A DNA stretch of 34,454 nt from Bacillota bacterium (GTDB taxonomy: Bacteria > Bacillota > Clostridia > Christensenellales > UMGS416). The stretch spans positions 1-34,454 of the forward strand of contig JAEZSE010000002.1 in NCBI GenBank assembly GCA_023421955.1, given 5' to 3'. Under the pieces are notes generated by a model that was not told the origin of the DNA, ran no database searches, and saw only the letters and a list, made by a program, of their open reading frames with translations. The stretch's first letter is position 1, and each line of letters begins with the position of its first letter. A program made the translations under genes and the position numbers. Positions 14,636 to 21,309 of this stretch are shown piece after piece.

Positions 14636-15418
14636 TCAGATGATGCCCTCTGACTTGAGCCAGGCAATGAAATCCAGCACTTGCTTTTTGAGGTCTTCGC
14701 GGGCCAGCTCCCTCAGTTTCCGCTCCATCGCCTGATAGTCATCGCCGCACTCCTTCATGATTTTCCTTGTCTCGTCGTTGTATGGATAACTTGGATCGTA
14801 GAACACCGCCACCGCCATGTCGGTGTCTGCCTTGCCAAGGCTTTCGGACAGCGCCTTAGCCGCACCGATGAAATCATAGGAGCTCACTGAGCTCGACATG
14901 TTCTTCGGATCGTCTGCCCAGTTCTCAATATCCGCCATTGAGATGTATTCAAACGCCACTTTCTTTTCTTCGTCCGCACCATCCAGCATCAGTGTACCCC
15001 TTTTCACCTTGTAGGGGAGAACCGTGTCGGTCATCACATGAGTGACCGGTATGCCGATTTTCTTCAACTGCACTTGGTCACGTTGAAACGTGATCCCTTC
15101 CTCTTTTACGATCTCTCGGATTACCACTTGCGCCTCAGATTCGCTGAGGAACGCGGGCGGCGCGATAGACATGCATCCAAATGCACCCCTGCCAATGCCA
15201 TGCTCGAAAAAGGGCACCGGGATGGCTGCGGAACCGCTGTTTGCCATGGTTGAGCAGGAAGACAGCAGCAATGCCGACACTGATGCCAGTGCTGTGCACA
15301 CGGCTGTGTTGCGGCGCCAACGCTCCGGCGTGTTGAGCAGGAGCGCGGGGTCGGTTACTACAGCTTGCTTGTCCGGATAGCGGGGCGGACGGGTTGCGGC
15401 CACTTTGCGCACTTCCAT
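14636..15418 (-). CDS. putative lipoprotein 2, paralogue with the same leader and motif
   Basis: This 260-residue paralogue of the downstream gene begins MEVRKVAATR...YPDKQAV. It has a signal helix ending LLLSSC (lipobox Cys55), no Pro/Thr spacer, and the motif FEHGIGRGAFGC (71-82) followed by MSIAPPAFLSESEA. The globular part contains VAVFYDPSYP and the tail QVLDFIAWLKSEGII, nearly identical to its partner. Conservation is concentrated in three blocks: the N-terminal leader-like region, the GRGAxGC/PPxFLSE block and the C-terminal tail. It is the first gene of the leftward operon, with AGGAGG and a good promoter. I know no function for it; secreted, membrane-anchored and modified is the working model. 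Confidence 0.8.
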   Translation of the reverse strand: MEVRKVAATRPPRYPDKQAVVTDPALLLNTPERWRRNTAVCTALASVSALLLSSCSTMANSGSAAIPVPFFEHGIGRGAFGCMSIAPPAFLSESEAQVVIREIVKEEGITFQRDQVQLKKIGIPVTHVMTDTVLPYKVKRGTLMLDGADEEKKVAFEYISMADIENWADDPKNMSSSVSSYDFIGAAKALSESLGKADTDMAVAVFYDPSYPYNDETRKIMKECGDDYQAMERKLRELAREDLKKQVLDFIAWLKSEGII

Positions 15419-15500
15419 GGCATGCCTCCTGGAGGGGGATACCTGATAGACGGCAGAGGTGTGAATAAGGTTTCAAGTATTTGCAATTTGATCACTTATA

Positions 15501-15535
15501 TGGTTTAGTATACCATCTGGGCAACACTATCGCAA
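15501..15535 (-). promoter_or_regulatory. promoter with overlapping palindrome for the lipoprotein/radical SAM operon
   Basis: On the minus strand, TTGCGA (15535-15530), a 17-base spacer and TATACT (15512-15507) form a good sigma-A promoter. The 15-base TGGTTTAGTATACCA (15501-15515) is a palindrome with one mismatched pair. It covers the -10, the classic position of a repressor operator. No regulator gene is adjacent. Confidence 0.65.
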
Positions 15536-15548
15536 CGCCCGGAATAAT

Positions 15549-15577
15549 GCAAAAGCGGGCGGCATCCGCCGCCCGCT
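15549..15577 (-). terminator. terminator of the aspS-gatCAB cluster
   Basis: A 10-bp GC-only-core stem (15554-15563 with 15568-15577, loop ATCC) lies 16 bases beyond the gatB stop. On the minus strand it is followed by TTTTGCATTATTCC, a usable U tract. Confidence 0.8.
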
Positions 15578-15592
15578 CGGGTAATTCGTTGA

Positions 15593-17047
15593 TTATACGT
15601 TCTTCATTTCTTCCAACAGGATCCGTTTGGCCGTCTCCGGATCGGCCTTGCCGTGTGTTTCCTTCATCATCTGACCCATGATAAAGCCGAAAGCCTTATC
15701 CTTGCCAGCATTGTAACCCTGCACGGCTTCCAGGTTGGCGGCCACGACCCGCTTGGCGGCGTCACGCAGCGCGCTGTCGTCAGAGATCTTGGCAAGCCCC
15801 CGTGCCTCTACGATGGCTGCTGGCGCGCCCTCTTTGGCAAACATATGCTCCAGCACGGCCTTACCGGTCGTTGTGTTGATTGTGCCGCGGTCGATCAGGT
15901 TCACCAGCTCCGCCAGATCGGCGGGCGGGAAGGGCAGGGCCGCAAAGTGGGCTTCCTCATCTTCCTTCACCCGGCGCATGATGTCGCCCATCAGGAGGTT
16001 GGACACAGCCTTGTAGTTGCCGGTGTGCTGGCAGGCTTCCTCGAAGAAACGGGCAAGGTCAGGGTCAGTGGTTAAAATCCCGGCGTCATATTCTGGCAGG
16101 CCATATTCCGCGACATAGCGGGCTCGTTTGGCGCCCGGCAGCTCCGGCAGGGCTCTGCGGATCTCCTCCATCCATTGGTCGTCCAGCACGATGGGAAGCA
16201 GGTCCGGATCGGGGAAGTAGCGGTAGTCGTTGGCTTCTTCCTTGCTGCGCATGGCGATGGAACGGCCCTTGCTGTCGTCCCAGCGGCGGGTTTCCTGGAT
16301 CACTCGCTTGCCGTCTTCCAGCAGTTCTTCCTGCCTTTTGGCTTCTGATTTGGCGGCGCGCACGATCGCCTTCAGGCTGTTCAGGTTTTTCATCTCGGTG
16401 CGGGTCCCCAGCGGCCCGCCATAGGGGCGGATGGAGAGGTTGATGTCCGCCCGCAGGCTGCCCTCCTGCATCTGACAATCAGACACACCGGCAAATTGCA
16501 GGATGGAGCGCACCGTTTCCACGAAGGCCCCTGCTTCCTCGGCGCTGCGGATGTCCGGCTCGGTCACAATCTCAATCAACGGCACGCCGCAGCGGTTGAA
16601 GTCGAGCAGTGTGCTCTTGCCGTAGGCGTCGTGCAACGACTTCCCGGCATCCTCTTCCAAGTGGATGCGGTTCAGACGCACGCGTCCTTGTTTGGCTTGG
16701 CCCTGCTCATCTGTATATTCAAACTCCACAACGCCGCCGAGGCACAGGGGGTGGTGCAACTGGCTGATCTGATAGGCCTTCGGCAAATCGGGATAGAAGT
16801 AGTTCTTGCGGTCCATGTTGGCGTAGCGGTTGATGCTGCAGCCCAGTGCCAAGCCCGCTGTCACGCACTTTTCCACGGCCTGGCGGTTCAGCACCGGCAG
16901 CGTGCCGGGCATCGCCGTGCATACCGGGCAGGTGTGGGTGTTGGGCTCGCCGCCAAACTCCGTGCTGCACTGGCAGAACACCTTGGTTTTGGTGTTCAGC
17001 TCGCAATGGATTTCCAGGCCGATCACTGTTTCGTATGCTGTGCTCAT
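15593..17047 (-). CDS. gatB: Asp-tRNA(Asn)/Glu-tRNA(Gln) amidotransferase subunit B
   Basis: GatB binds the mischarged tRNA and activates its Asp or Glu carboxylate in the GatCAB complex. The 484-residue protein opens YETVIGLEIHCELNT, has the zinc-site cysteines in KVFCQCSTEFGGEPNTHTCPVC, and the kinase-like core with MDRKNYFYPDLPKAYQISQ. It also has GSLRADINLSIRP and a helical YqeY-like tail ending KADPETAKRILLEEM. The start at 17047 has AAAGGAG nine bases upstream; an in-frame Met further out (17167) would add 40 residues encoded partly by a repeat-derived gap. It is the last gene of the cluster. Confidence 0.96.
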   Translation of the reverse strand: MSTAYETVIGLEIHCELNTKTKVFCQCSTEFGGEPNTHTCPVCTAMPGTLPVLNRQAVEKCVTAGLALGCSINRYANMDRKNYFYPDLPKAYQISQLHHPLCLGGVVEFEYTDEQGQAKQGRVRLNRIHLEEDAGKSLHDAYGKSTLLDFNRCGVPLIEIVTEPDIRSAEEAGAFVETVRSILQFAGVSDCQMQEGSLRADINLSIRPYGGPLGTRTEMKNLNSLKAIVRAAKSEAKRQEELLEDGKRVIQETRRWDDSKGRSIAMRSKEEANDYRYFPDPDLLPIVLDDQWMEEIRRALPELPGAKRARYVAEYGLPEYDAGILTTDPDLARFFEEACQHTGNYKAVSNLLMGDIMRRVKEDEEAHFAALPFPPADLAELVNLIDRGTINTTTGKAVLEHMFAKEGAPAAIVEARGLAKISDDSALRDAAKRVVAANLEAVQGYNAGKDKAFGFIMGQMMKETHGKADPETAKRILLEEMKNV

Positions 17048-17120
17048 GGGCAGAAACTCCTTTAAGGTCGCGGGCGATTCGTGAATCACCCCTACAGCAT
17101 AATTGGATTTATTACCATAT

Positions 17121-17184
17121 CTACCCGCCCTTGCGCCTGAAAGGCGTACAAGGGGGGATGCCGCCAAAGCGGCAGGGGGGATTT
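17121..17184. repeat. palindromic intergenic repeat, copy B
   Basis: The core AAGGGGGGATGCCGCC-AAA-GGCGG-type arm and GCAGGGGGGATTT occupies 17150-17184, with a CGCCTGAAAGGCG hairpin before it. It fills the gap between gatA and gatB, and similarity to copy D continues past 17184 up to the gatA stop codon. Confidence 0.7.
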
Positions 17185-17210
17185 CTTATGTCACCGAAGG
17201 TGGGGGGGAG

Positions 17211-18680
17211 CTACAGCCCCGGCCTCATCTTGTGATACTCCGTCACCTGCTGGTAGGCGTGCACCGCCCGGAGCAGCCCGGCCTCGTCAAAGGGCTTGCC
17301 GATTAGCTGCATGCCGATGGGCAAACCATCCACAAACCCGCAGGGAGCTGCGATGCCTGGCAGGCCCGCGATATTCACGGACACGGTGGCCAGGTCGGTC
17401 AAATACATCGCCAGTGCGTCACCGGTGCGCTCTCCCAGCTTGAATGCCGGAGAGGCAGCCACGGGGGAGAGCAGTACATCAAAGCTCTCAAAGGCTTTAT
17501 CAAACCCAGCCTTCACCAGTGAACGCACCTTCAGCGCCTTTGTGTAGTATTCGTCGTAGTATCCGGAGCACAGCGCATAGGTGCCCAACATGATGCGGCG
17601 CTTCACCTCGGCTCCGAAGCCCTCGCTGCGAGAGCTCACATACAGGTCTTCGCCGGTGCTCATGTTGGGCGAGCGGTAGCCGTAGCGCACGCCGTCGAAG
17701 CGGGCCAGGTTGGAGCTGGCTTCCGCCGAGGAAATCAAATAGTAGGCGCTCAGCGCGTGGCCCAGCGCCGGGATGCTCACTTCGCCGATCACCGCGCCCA
17801 GGCTCTCATATACCTTTGCCGCACCCAGCACGGCCTCGCGCACGGCGGGCTCAACGCCCTCGCCGAAGTATTCCTTGGGCAAGCCGATGCGGAGGCTTTT
17901 CACGCCATTGCTGATGCCTTCAACGCTGTTCTTATATTCAATGTTGGCAGAGGTGGAATCCATGGAGTCGTGCCCACAGATGGCGTCAAACAGCAGCGCT
18001 GTATCGCGGGCATCGCGGCCAAAGGGGCCGATTTGATCGAGCGATGAAGCGAATGCCACCAGACCATAGCGGGAGACCGCGCCGTAAGTAGGCTTAAGGC
18101 CTGTCACGCCGCAGAAGGCCGCCGGCAGGCGGATAGAGCCGCCGGTGTCGCTGCCAAGGGAGAGGGGCGCTTCCAGCGCCGCCACTGCCGCGGCCGAGCC
18201 ACCGGAGCTGCCGCCGGGCACCCGTGTGAGATCCCACGGGTTGCGGGTGGGCTTGAAGGCCGAGTGCTCGCAGGAGCTGCCCATGGCAAACTCATCCATG
18301 TTGGCCTTGGCGATGATGACGGCCAAGCCGTCATTGAGCTTATTGACAACAGTGGCATCATATGGCGGCACGAAGCTGCCCAGGATTTTGCTGGCGCAGG
18401 TGGTGGGTATGCCGCGGGTGCAAAGGTTGTCCTTCAGGATCACCGGCACGCCGGCCAGCGGCGGTAGGGGCTTCGACTCTTTTTGCAGGCGTTTGATTTC
18501 TTTCTGAACTTGAGCTGCACGCTTGAGCGCGCCTTCCGTGTCCACATGCAGCAGCGCGTCCACCTTCGGCTCCACCGCGGCGATGCGGTCCAGCATGGCC
18601 TGGGTGGCTTCCACAGCGGTGGTTTCGCCGGAGTGGATTTTTTCTGCAAGATCAAAAGCGGATAATTCGTAAAGCTTCAT
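17211..18680 (-). CDS. gatA: Asp-tRNA(Asn)/Glu-tRNA(Gln) amidotransferase subunit A
   Basis: GatA is the amidase subunit that releases ammonia from glutamine for transfer to Asp-tRNA(Asn) or Glu-tRNA(Gln). The 489-residue protein shows the amidase-signature catalytic elements: Lys in VILKDNLCTRG, Ser in VPGGSSGGSAAAVAA and the nucleophile Ser in SDTGGSIRLPA. GVTGLKPTYGAVSRYGLVAFASSLDQIGP is classic for GatA. Its end LPIGMQLIGKPFDEAGLLRAVHAYQ is complete. ATG follows AAGGAG. The gap to gatC is over 300 bases and is filled with repeats, unusual for an operon whose products form one complex. Confidence 0.97.
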   Translation of the reverse strand: MKLYELSAFDLAEKIHSGETTAVEATQAMLDRIAAVEPKVDALLHVDTEGALKRAAQVQKEIKRLQKESKPLPPLAGVPVILKDNLCTRGIPTTCASKILGSFVPPYDATVVNKLNDGLAVIIAKANMDEFAMGSSCEHSAFKPTRNPWDLTRVPGGSSGGSAAAVAALEAPLSLGSDTGGSIRLPAAFCGVTGLKPTYGAVSRYGLVAFASSLDQIGPFGRDARDTALLFDAICGHDSMDSTSANIEYKNSVEGISNGVKSLRIGLPKEYFGEGVEPAVREAVLGAAKVYESLGAVIGEVSIPALGHALSAYYLISSAEASSNLARFDGVRYGYRSPNMSTGEDLYVSSRSEGFGAEVKRRIMLGTYALCSGYYDEYYTKALKVRSLVKAGFDKAFESFDVLLSPVAASPAFKLGERTGDALAMYLTDLATVSVNIAGLPGIAAPCGFVDGLPIGMQLIGKPFDEAGLLRAVHAYQQVTEYHKMRPGL

Positions 18681-18708
18681 ATAGTAGCTCCTTCAAGACC
18701 TGCCATTC

Positions 18709-18940
18709 TGATGTTCTTTTGCCGCGCAAAAGAACCAAAACGCTCGGGGGAGACAAACCCGTATCTCCGTCCGGCTTCAGCCGCTTCGTCTGCGGCTGGC
18801 ACAACTCCTCGGTCGGCATGCTCCCTCGTCAAACAGTGCCGCCGCCACGCCTGCGCTTTGGCGCGTTGCGCCGCTTTGCCGTCCGGCGGGTATGTAATCC
18901 CCCGAACCCCCTCAAGATACGATCATCCTGGTGGGAGCAA
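18709..18940. repeat. long repeat-like intergenic block E between gatC and gatA
   Basis: The 317 bases between gatA and gatC hold no gene. The block starts with a perfect 10-bp hairpin GTTCTTTTGC-CGC-GCAAAAGAAC (18713-18735). Further self-complementary pieces follow (CAGCCG...CGGCTG around 18778-18799, GGCGCGTTGCGCC around 18860-18872). No internal open frame looks coding. It looks like a mobile non-coding element or a mosaic of them, joined directly to copy C. Confidence 0.5.
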
Positions 18941-18998
18941 TTTCCCCCCTACCCTCCCTTAATAAGGGGGGATGCCGCCGCAGCGGCAGGGGGGATTT
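18941..18998. repeat. palindromic intergenic repeat, copy C
   Basis: TTTCCCCCCTACCCTCCCTT, AATAAGGGGGGATG, then GCCGCCGCAGCGGC and AGGGGGGATTT. The outer and inner arms are both self-complementary. The gatC stop codon (18998-19000) falls in the terminal ATTTTA of the element. Confidence 0.75.
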
Positions 18999-19285
18999 TA
19001 TTCAATCACCTTCGGCACCATAAAACACCCGTCCATCTGCTCCGGTGCGTTCTTCAACAGCTCCTCACGAGAAAAGGGCAAGGGCTCGCCATCGGCGCGC
19101 AGCACGTTCTGGATTGGCAGCACATGCTCCATGGCCTTCACATTCGAAGTGTCCAGCGCGTTGATTTCCCGGGCAAAGTTCAATATGCTCTGCATATCCA
19201 GCGCCATTTTGTCCAGCTCCTCATCCTGGAAGCTGAGCTTGGCGAGCTTGGCGATATATTGGGCTTGATCTCGGGTGATTTCCAT
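18998..19285 (-). CDS. gatC: Asp-tRNA(Asn)/Glu-tRNA(Gln) amidotransferase subunit C
   Basis: GatC is the small belt subunit that wraps GatA and GatB. The 95-residue protein begins MEITRDQAQYIAKLAKLSF and has the conserved MQSILNFAREINALDTSNV and a C-terminal LLKNAPEQMDGCFMVPKVIE; all are typical. I set the start at 19285, where GatC proteins begin; an upstream in-frame Met at 19345 would add 20 unrelated residues from the intergenic sequence. A poor ribosome binding site (AGGAGT-like) is seen upstream. Confidence 0.95.
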   Translation of the reverse strand: MEITRDQAQYIAKLAKLSFQDEELDKMALDMQSILNFAREINALDTSNVKAMEHVLPIQNVLRADGEPLPFSREELLKNAPEQMDGCFMVPKVIE

Positions 19286-19352
19286 ATAACTCCTTCCGCC
19301 CCTGTGGGGCTGGCCGCGTCCTTCGGCCGCTGCTCGCCCATGCAACCTGGGG

Positions 19353-19375
19353 CACCTCCCTCTAGGAGGGAGGTG
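19353..19375. repeat. inverted repeat between aspS and gatC
   Basis: CACCTCCCTC-TAG-GAGGGAGGTG is a perfect 10-bp hairpin 68 bases upstream of the gatC start. It belongs to the repeat-filled gap and could act as a processing or pausing site in the transcript. Confidence 0.5.
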
Positions 19376-19409
19376 GGGATTGGATTAACGACATTTTGTT
19401 TATGCGATA

Positions 19410-19461
19410 TCCCTACCCCCTTTATTAAGGGGGGATGCCGCCACAGCGGCAGGGGGGATTT
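19410..19461. repeat. palindromic intergenic repeat, copy D
   Basis: TCCCTACCCCCTTTATTAAGGGGGGATG, then CCGCCACAGCGG and CAGGGGGGATTT. It is nearly the same as copy C and is followed by TGTCCC-GAA-GGGACA before the aspS stop codon at 19494. Confidence 0.75.
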
Positions 19462-19493
19462 CTCAATGGATGTCCCGAAGGGACAGGGGAGTT

Positions 19494-20810
19494 CTACGGC
19501 TCCAGCCTGCTCAGATCTCTAGGGAAAAGCGCCGCCCAGCGCACATTGTCCAGCCTGAGCAGCTGCATTGTCAGCCGCTCCAGACCAAGGCCCAGGCCGC
19601 CGTGGGGCGGCGCGCCGTATTTATGGGTCATCAGATAACCGGCGAAATCATCCACATCCAAGCCCAGATTCCTGATCTTGTTGTACTGATGCTCATAGTC
19701 GTGGATACGCTGCGCGCCGCTGGTGATTTCAAGACCCCGGAAGAGAAGGTCAAAGCTCAATGAATAGGTGGGGTCTTCCGGGTCTTCCATCGTATAGAAG
19801 GCGCGGGATGCTGTGGGATAATGGGTCACGAAGATGAACTCGCTACCCAGCTCTTCCAACGCCCACCGGCTGATCAGCGCTTCCTCCTGTGGGTCCAGGT
19901 CGCGCCAGTTGGTCACTTTGTGGTTGTATTTCTGCTCGATGGCCTTTTTTGCGTCCAGGAAGCGGATCGTGGGGATTTCCGTCACCTTGGGCAGTGCCAC
20001 ATTGAGAATGCGTAGTTCCTCTATGTATTCAGCTTCCATGAGCGCAAAGGCATATTTTAAATAACCGCATTCTACATTCATTACATCAATGAAGCTTTCA
20101 ATGAACCCCATCTCGAAATCCAGACTGGTATATTCATTCAAATGGCGGCTGGTGTTGTGACGTTCAGCACGGAAGACGGGCCCGATCTCAAATACCCTTC
20201 CAAACACCGGCACCATCGCCTGTTTATAGAATTGCGGGCTCTGGCACAGAAACGCCTTGCGGTCGAAATATTGCAGCTTGAAGATGTTGCTGCCGCCCTC
20301 GGCCCCGGCGGCTACGATCTTGGGCGAGTGGATCTCGGTGAAATCAAGGCTGGTCAGGTATTCGCGGAAGGCACGGGAAAGAGCTTCCTGGATTTTGAAT
20401 ATGGCCCGCATCGCCGGATGGCGGAGCGCCGCCGGGCGGTAATCAAGCGATGCCTCGATGGAAATGTTGGATTTCTTCTTATTCACCGGCACCGGCAGCG
20501 GCTCGGCAAAGCGCGACAGCACCGTGAGAGAGTTAAGACGTAGCTCAAACCCGTAAGCCGCCCGATTGTCCTCATGCACTGTGCCGGATACCTTCACGCT
20601 GAAACCCTCATGTACGCCCTGCAGCAGTGGCAGCGCCGCTTCGTCTGCAACACACTGGATCACATGCCGACCTGTGCGCAGCATCAAAAAGGCAAACGTG
20701 CCCATGTCGCGGATTTTGTGAACCATGCCGCTCAGGTTGACTTCTCCAGTGGCCTCCCTTAACTCCCCCAACGAGGAAAGCTTCGGGGCATCGCCGGTCA
20801 CAGACTCCAT
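19494..20810 (-). CDS. aspS: aspartyl-tRNA synthetase, short archaeal-type, probably non-discriminating
   Basis: This class II synthetase has 438 residues, the length of the archaeal/eukaryal type, and lacks the large insertion domain of bacterial AspRS (about 590 residues). It has an N-terminal OB-fold anticodon domain (about 20-110), motif 2 FRAERHNTSRHLNEYTSLDFEM and motif 3 GLGLGLERLTMQLL. Short AspRS proteins in Clostridia are commonly non-discriminating, charging both tRNA-Asp and tRNA-Asn. Its position directly upstream of gatCAB fits this: Asp-tRNA(Asn) would be handed to the amidotransferase. RBS TTGGAGG is seven bases from ATG. A standard AspRS may exist elsewhere, so the specificity is inferred. 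Confidence 0.93.
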   Translation of the reverse strand: MESVTGDAPKLSSLGELREATGEVNLSGMVHKIRDMGTFAFLMLRTGRHVIQCVADEAALPLLQGVHEGFSVKVSGTVHEDNRAAYGFELRLNSLTVLSRFAEPLPVPVNKKKSNISIEASLDYRPAALRHPAMRAIFKIQEALSRAFREYLTSLDFTEIHSPKIVAAGAEGGSNIFKLQYFDRKAFLCQSPQFYKQAMVPVFGRVFEIGPVFRAERHNTSRHLNEYTSLDFEMGFIESFIDVMNVECGYLKYAFALMEAEYIEELRILNVALPKVTEIPTIRFLDAKKAIEQKYNHKVTNWRDLDPQEEALISRWALEELGSEFIFVTHYPTASRAFYTMEDPEDPTYSLSFDLLFRGLEITSGAQRIHDYEHQYNKIRNLGLDVDDFAGYLMTHKYGAPPHGGLGLGLERLTMQLLRLDNVRWAALFPRDLSRLEP

Positions 20811-20852
20811 GAGGTAACCTCCAAATAGCGGTCAGTTTGACGGATTGCATTT

Positions 20853-20881
20853 AGAATGTTGCATTTTTGTTGCGTTGACAA
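20853..20881 (-). promoter_or_regulatory. promoter for aspS-gatCAB
   Basis: On the minus strand, TTGTCA (20881-20876), a 17-base spacer and CATTCT (20858-20853) stand about 43 bases before the aspS start. The leader is too short for a T-box. Confidence 0.5.
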
Positions 20882-21187
20882 CAGGGGGTGGTGGCTATAT
20901 TTTGACAATTATACTCCCATGCACCGCGCTGACGCAACAGTAAATCTACAGCACGGCTCTGATCAGATTTCCAGTCAATACACATTTCGGACACTTGAAC
21001 ATTCGAAGGATTTGGCTTGCATCTTGCATAACATTACCGGTTCGTTATAAATCAGTACAGAGGATCGATTTCACAAGCCATTGTTTATGGGGGGCAGGTG
21101 TAATGATTTTGCAACGTTCCCATTGCCTTAATTCCAAAACTAATCAAATTAGCCAGAAAAGATGAGAAATTTTTGCATGGAGATATG
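20882..21187. other. intergenic region between divergent aspS and glnN, no gene
   Basis: About 300 bases, more AT-rich than its surroundings. I see no convincing coding frame, tRNA or riboswitch. The promoters of aspS and glnN lie just outside its two ends. Confidence 0.5.
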
Positions 21188-21216
21188 TTGACACTTGCAT
21201 TTTGCCGTGCTATACT
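21188..21216 (+). promoter_or_regulatory. consensus sigma-A promoter for glnN
   Basis: TTGACA (21188-21193), a 17-base spacer and TATACT (21211-21216). The transcript would begin near 21222, just at the first small hairpin of the leader. Confidence 0.85.
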
Positions 21217-21223
21217 TGCTTCA

Positions 21224-21293
21224 ATTGAATGGCAATCCATTTGCTGGGAAACAATGGCGTTTCAACAGGTTCTGTTGAAACGCTTTTTATTTT
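21224..21293 (+). promoter_or_regulatory. glnN leader: ANTAR-type hairpins overlapping an intrinsic terminator
   Basis: A perfect 12-bp terminator stem (21257-21268 with 21272-21283, loop GTT) is followed by TTTTTATTTT and ends 17 bases before the glnN start. Its left arm is shared with an alternative hairpin GAAAC-AATGGC-GTTTC (21248-21263), whose six-base loop has A at position 1 and G at position 4. A first small hairpin ATTG-AATGG-CAAT (21224-21236) carries the same AATGG(C) sequence. Two loops with A1/G4, the second overlapping a terminator, is the layout bound by ANTAR-domain antiterminators such as EutV and NasR. The first loop is five bases rather than six in the best pairing. The regulator gene is not in the window. 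Confidence 0.7.
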
Positions 21294-21309
21294 GAAAGGG
21301 GAAGACGAA

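Noticed and set aside
17121..19461. CRISPR array in the repeated sequences around gatCAB
   Set aside because: The repeats are palindromic, kilobase-spaced and not separated by regular spacers.
20856..21050. 64-codon frame on the + strand upstream of glnN
   Set aside because: No ribosome binding site, no recognisable domain, and it overlaps the aspS promoter.
20811..21309. T-box or other riboswitch between aspS and glnN
   Set aside because: I found no T-box sequence and no specifier hairpin. The aspS leader is only about 40 bases; the glnN side is better explained by the two-hairpin attenuator.
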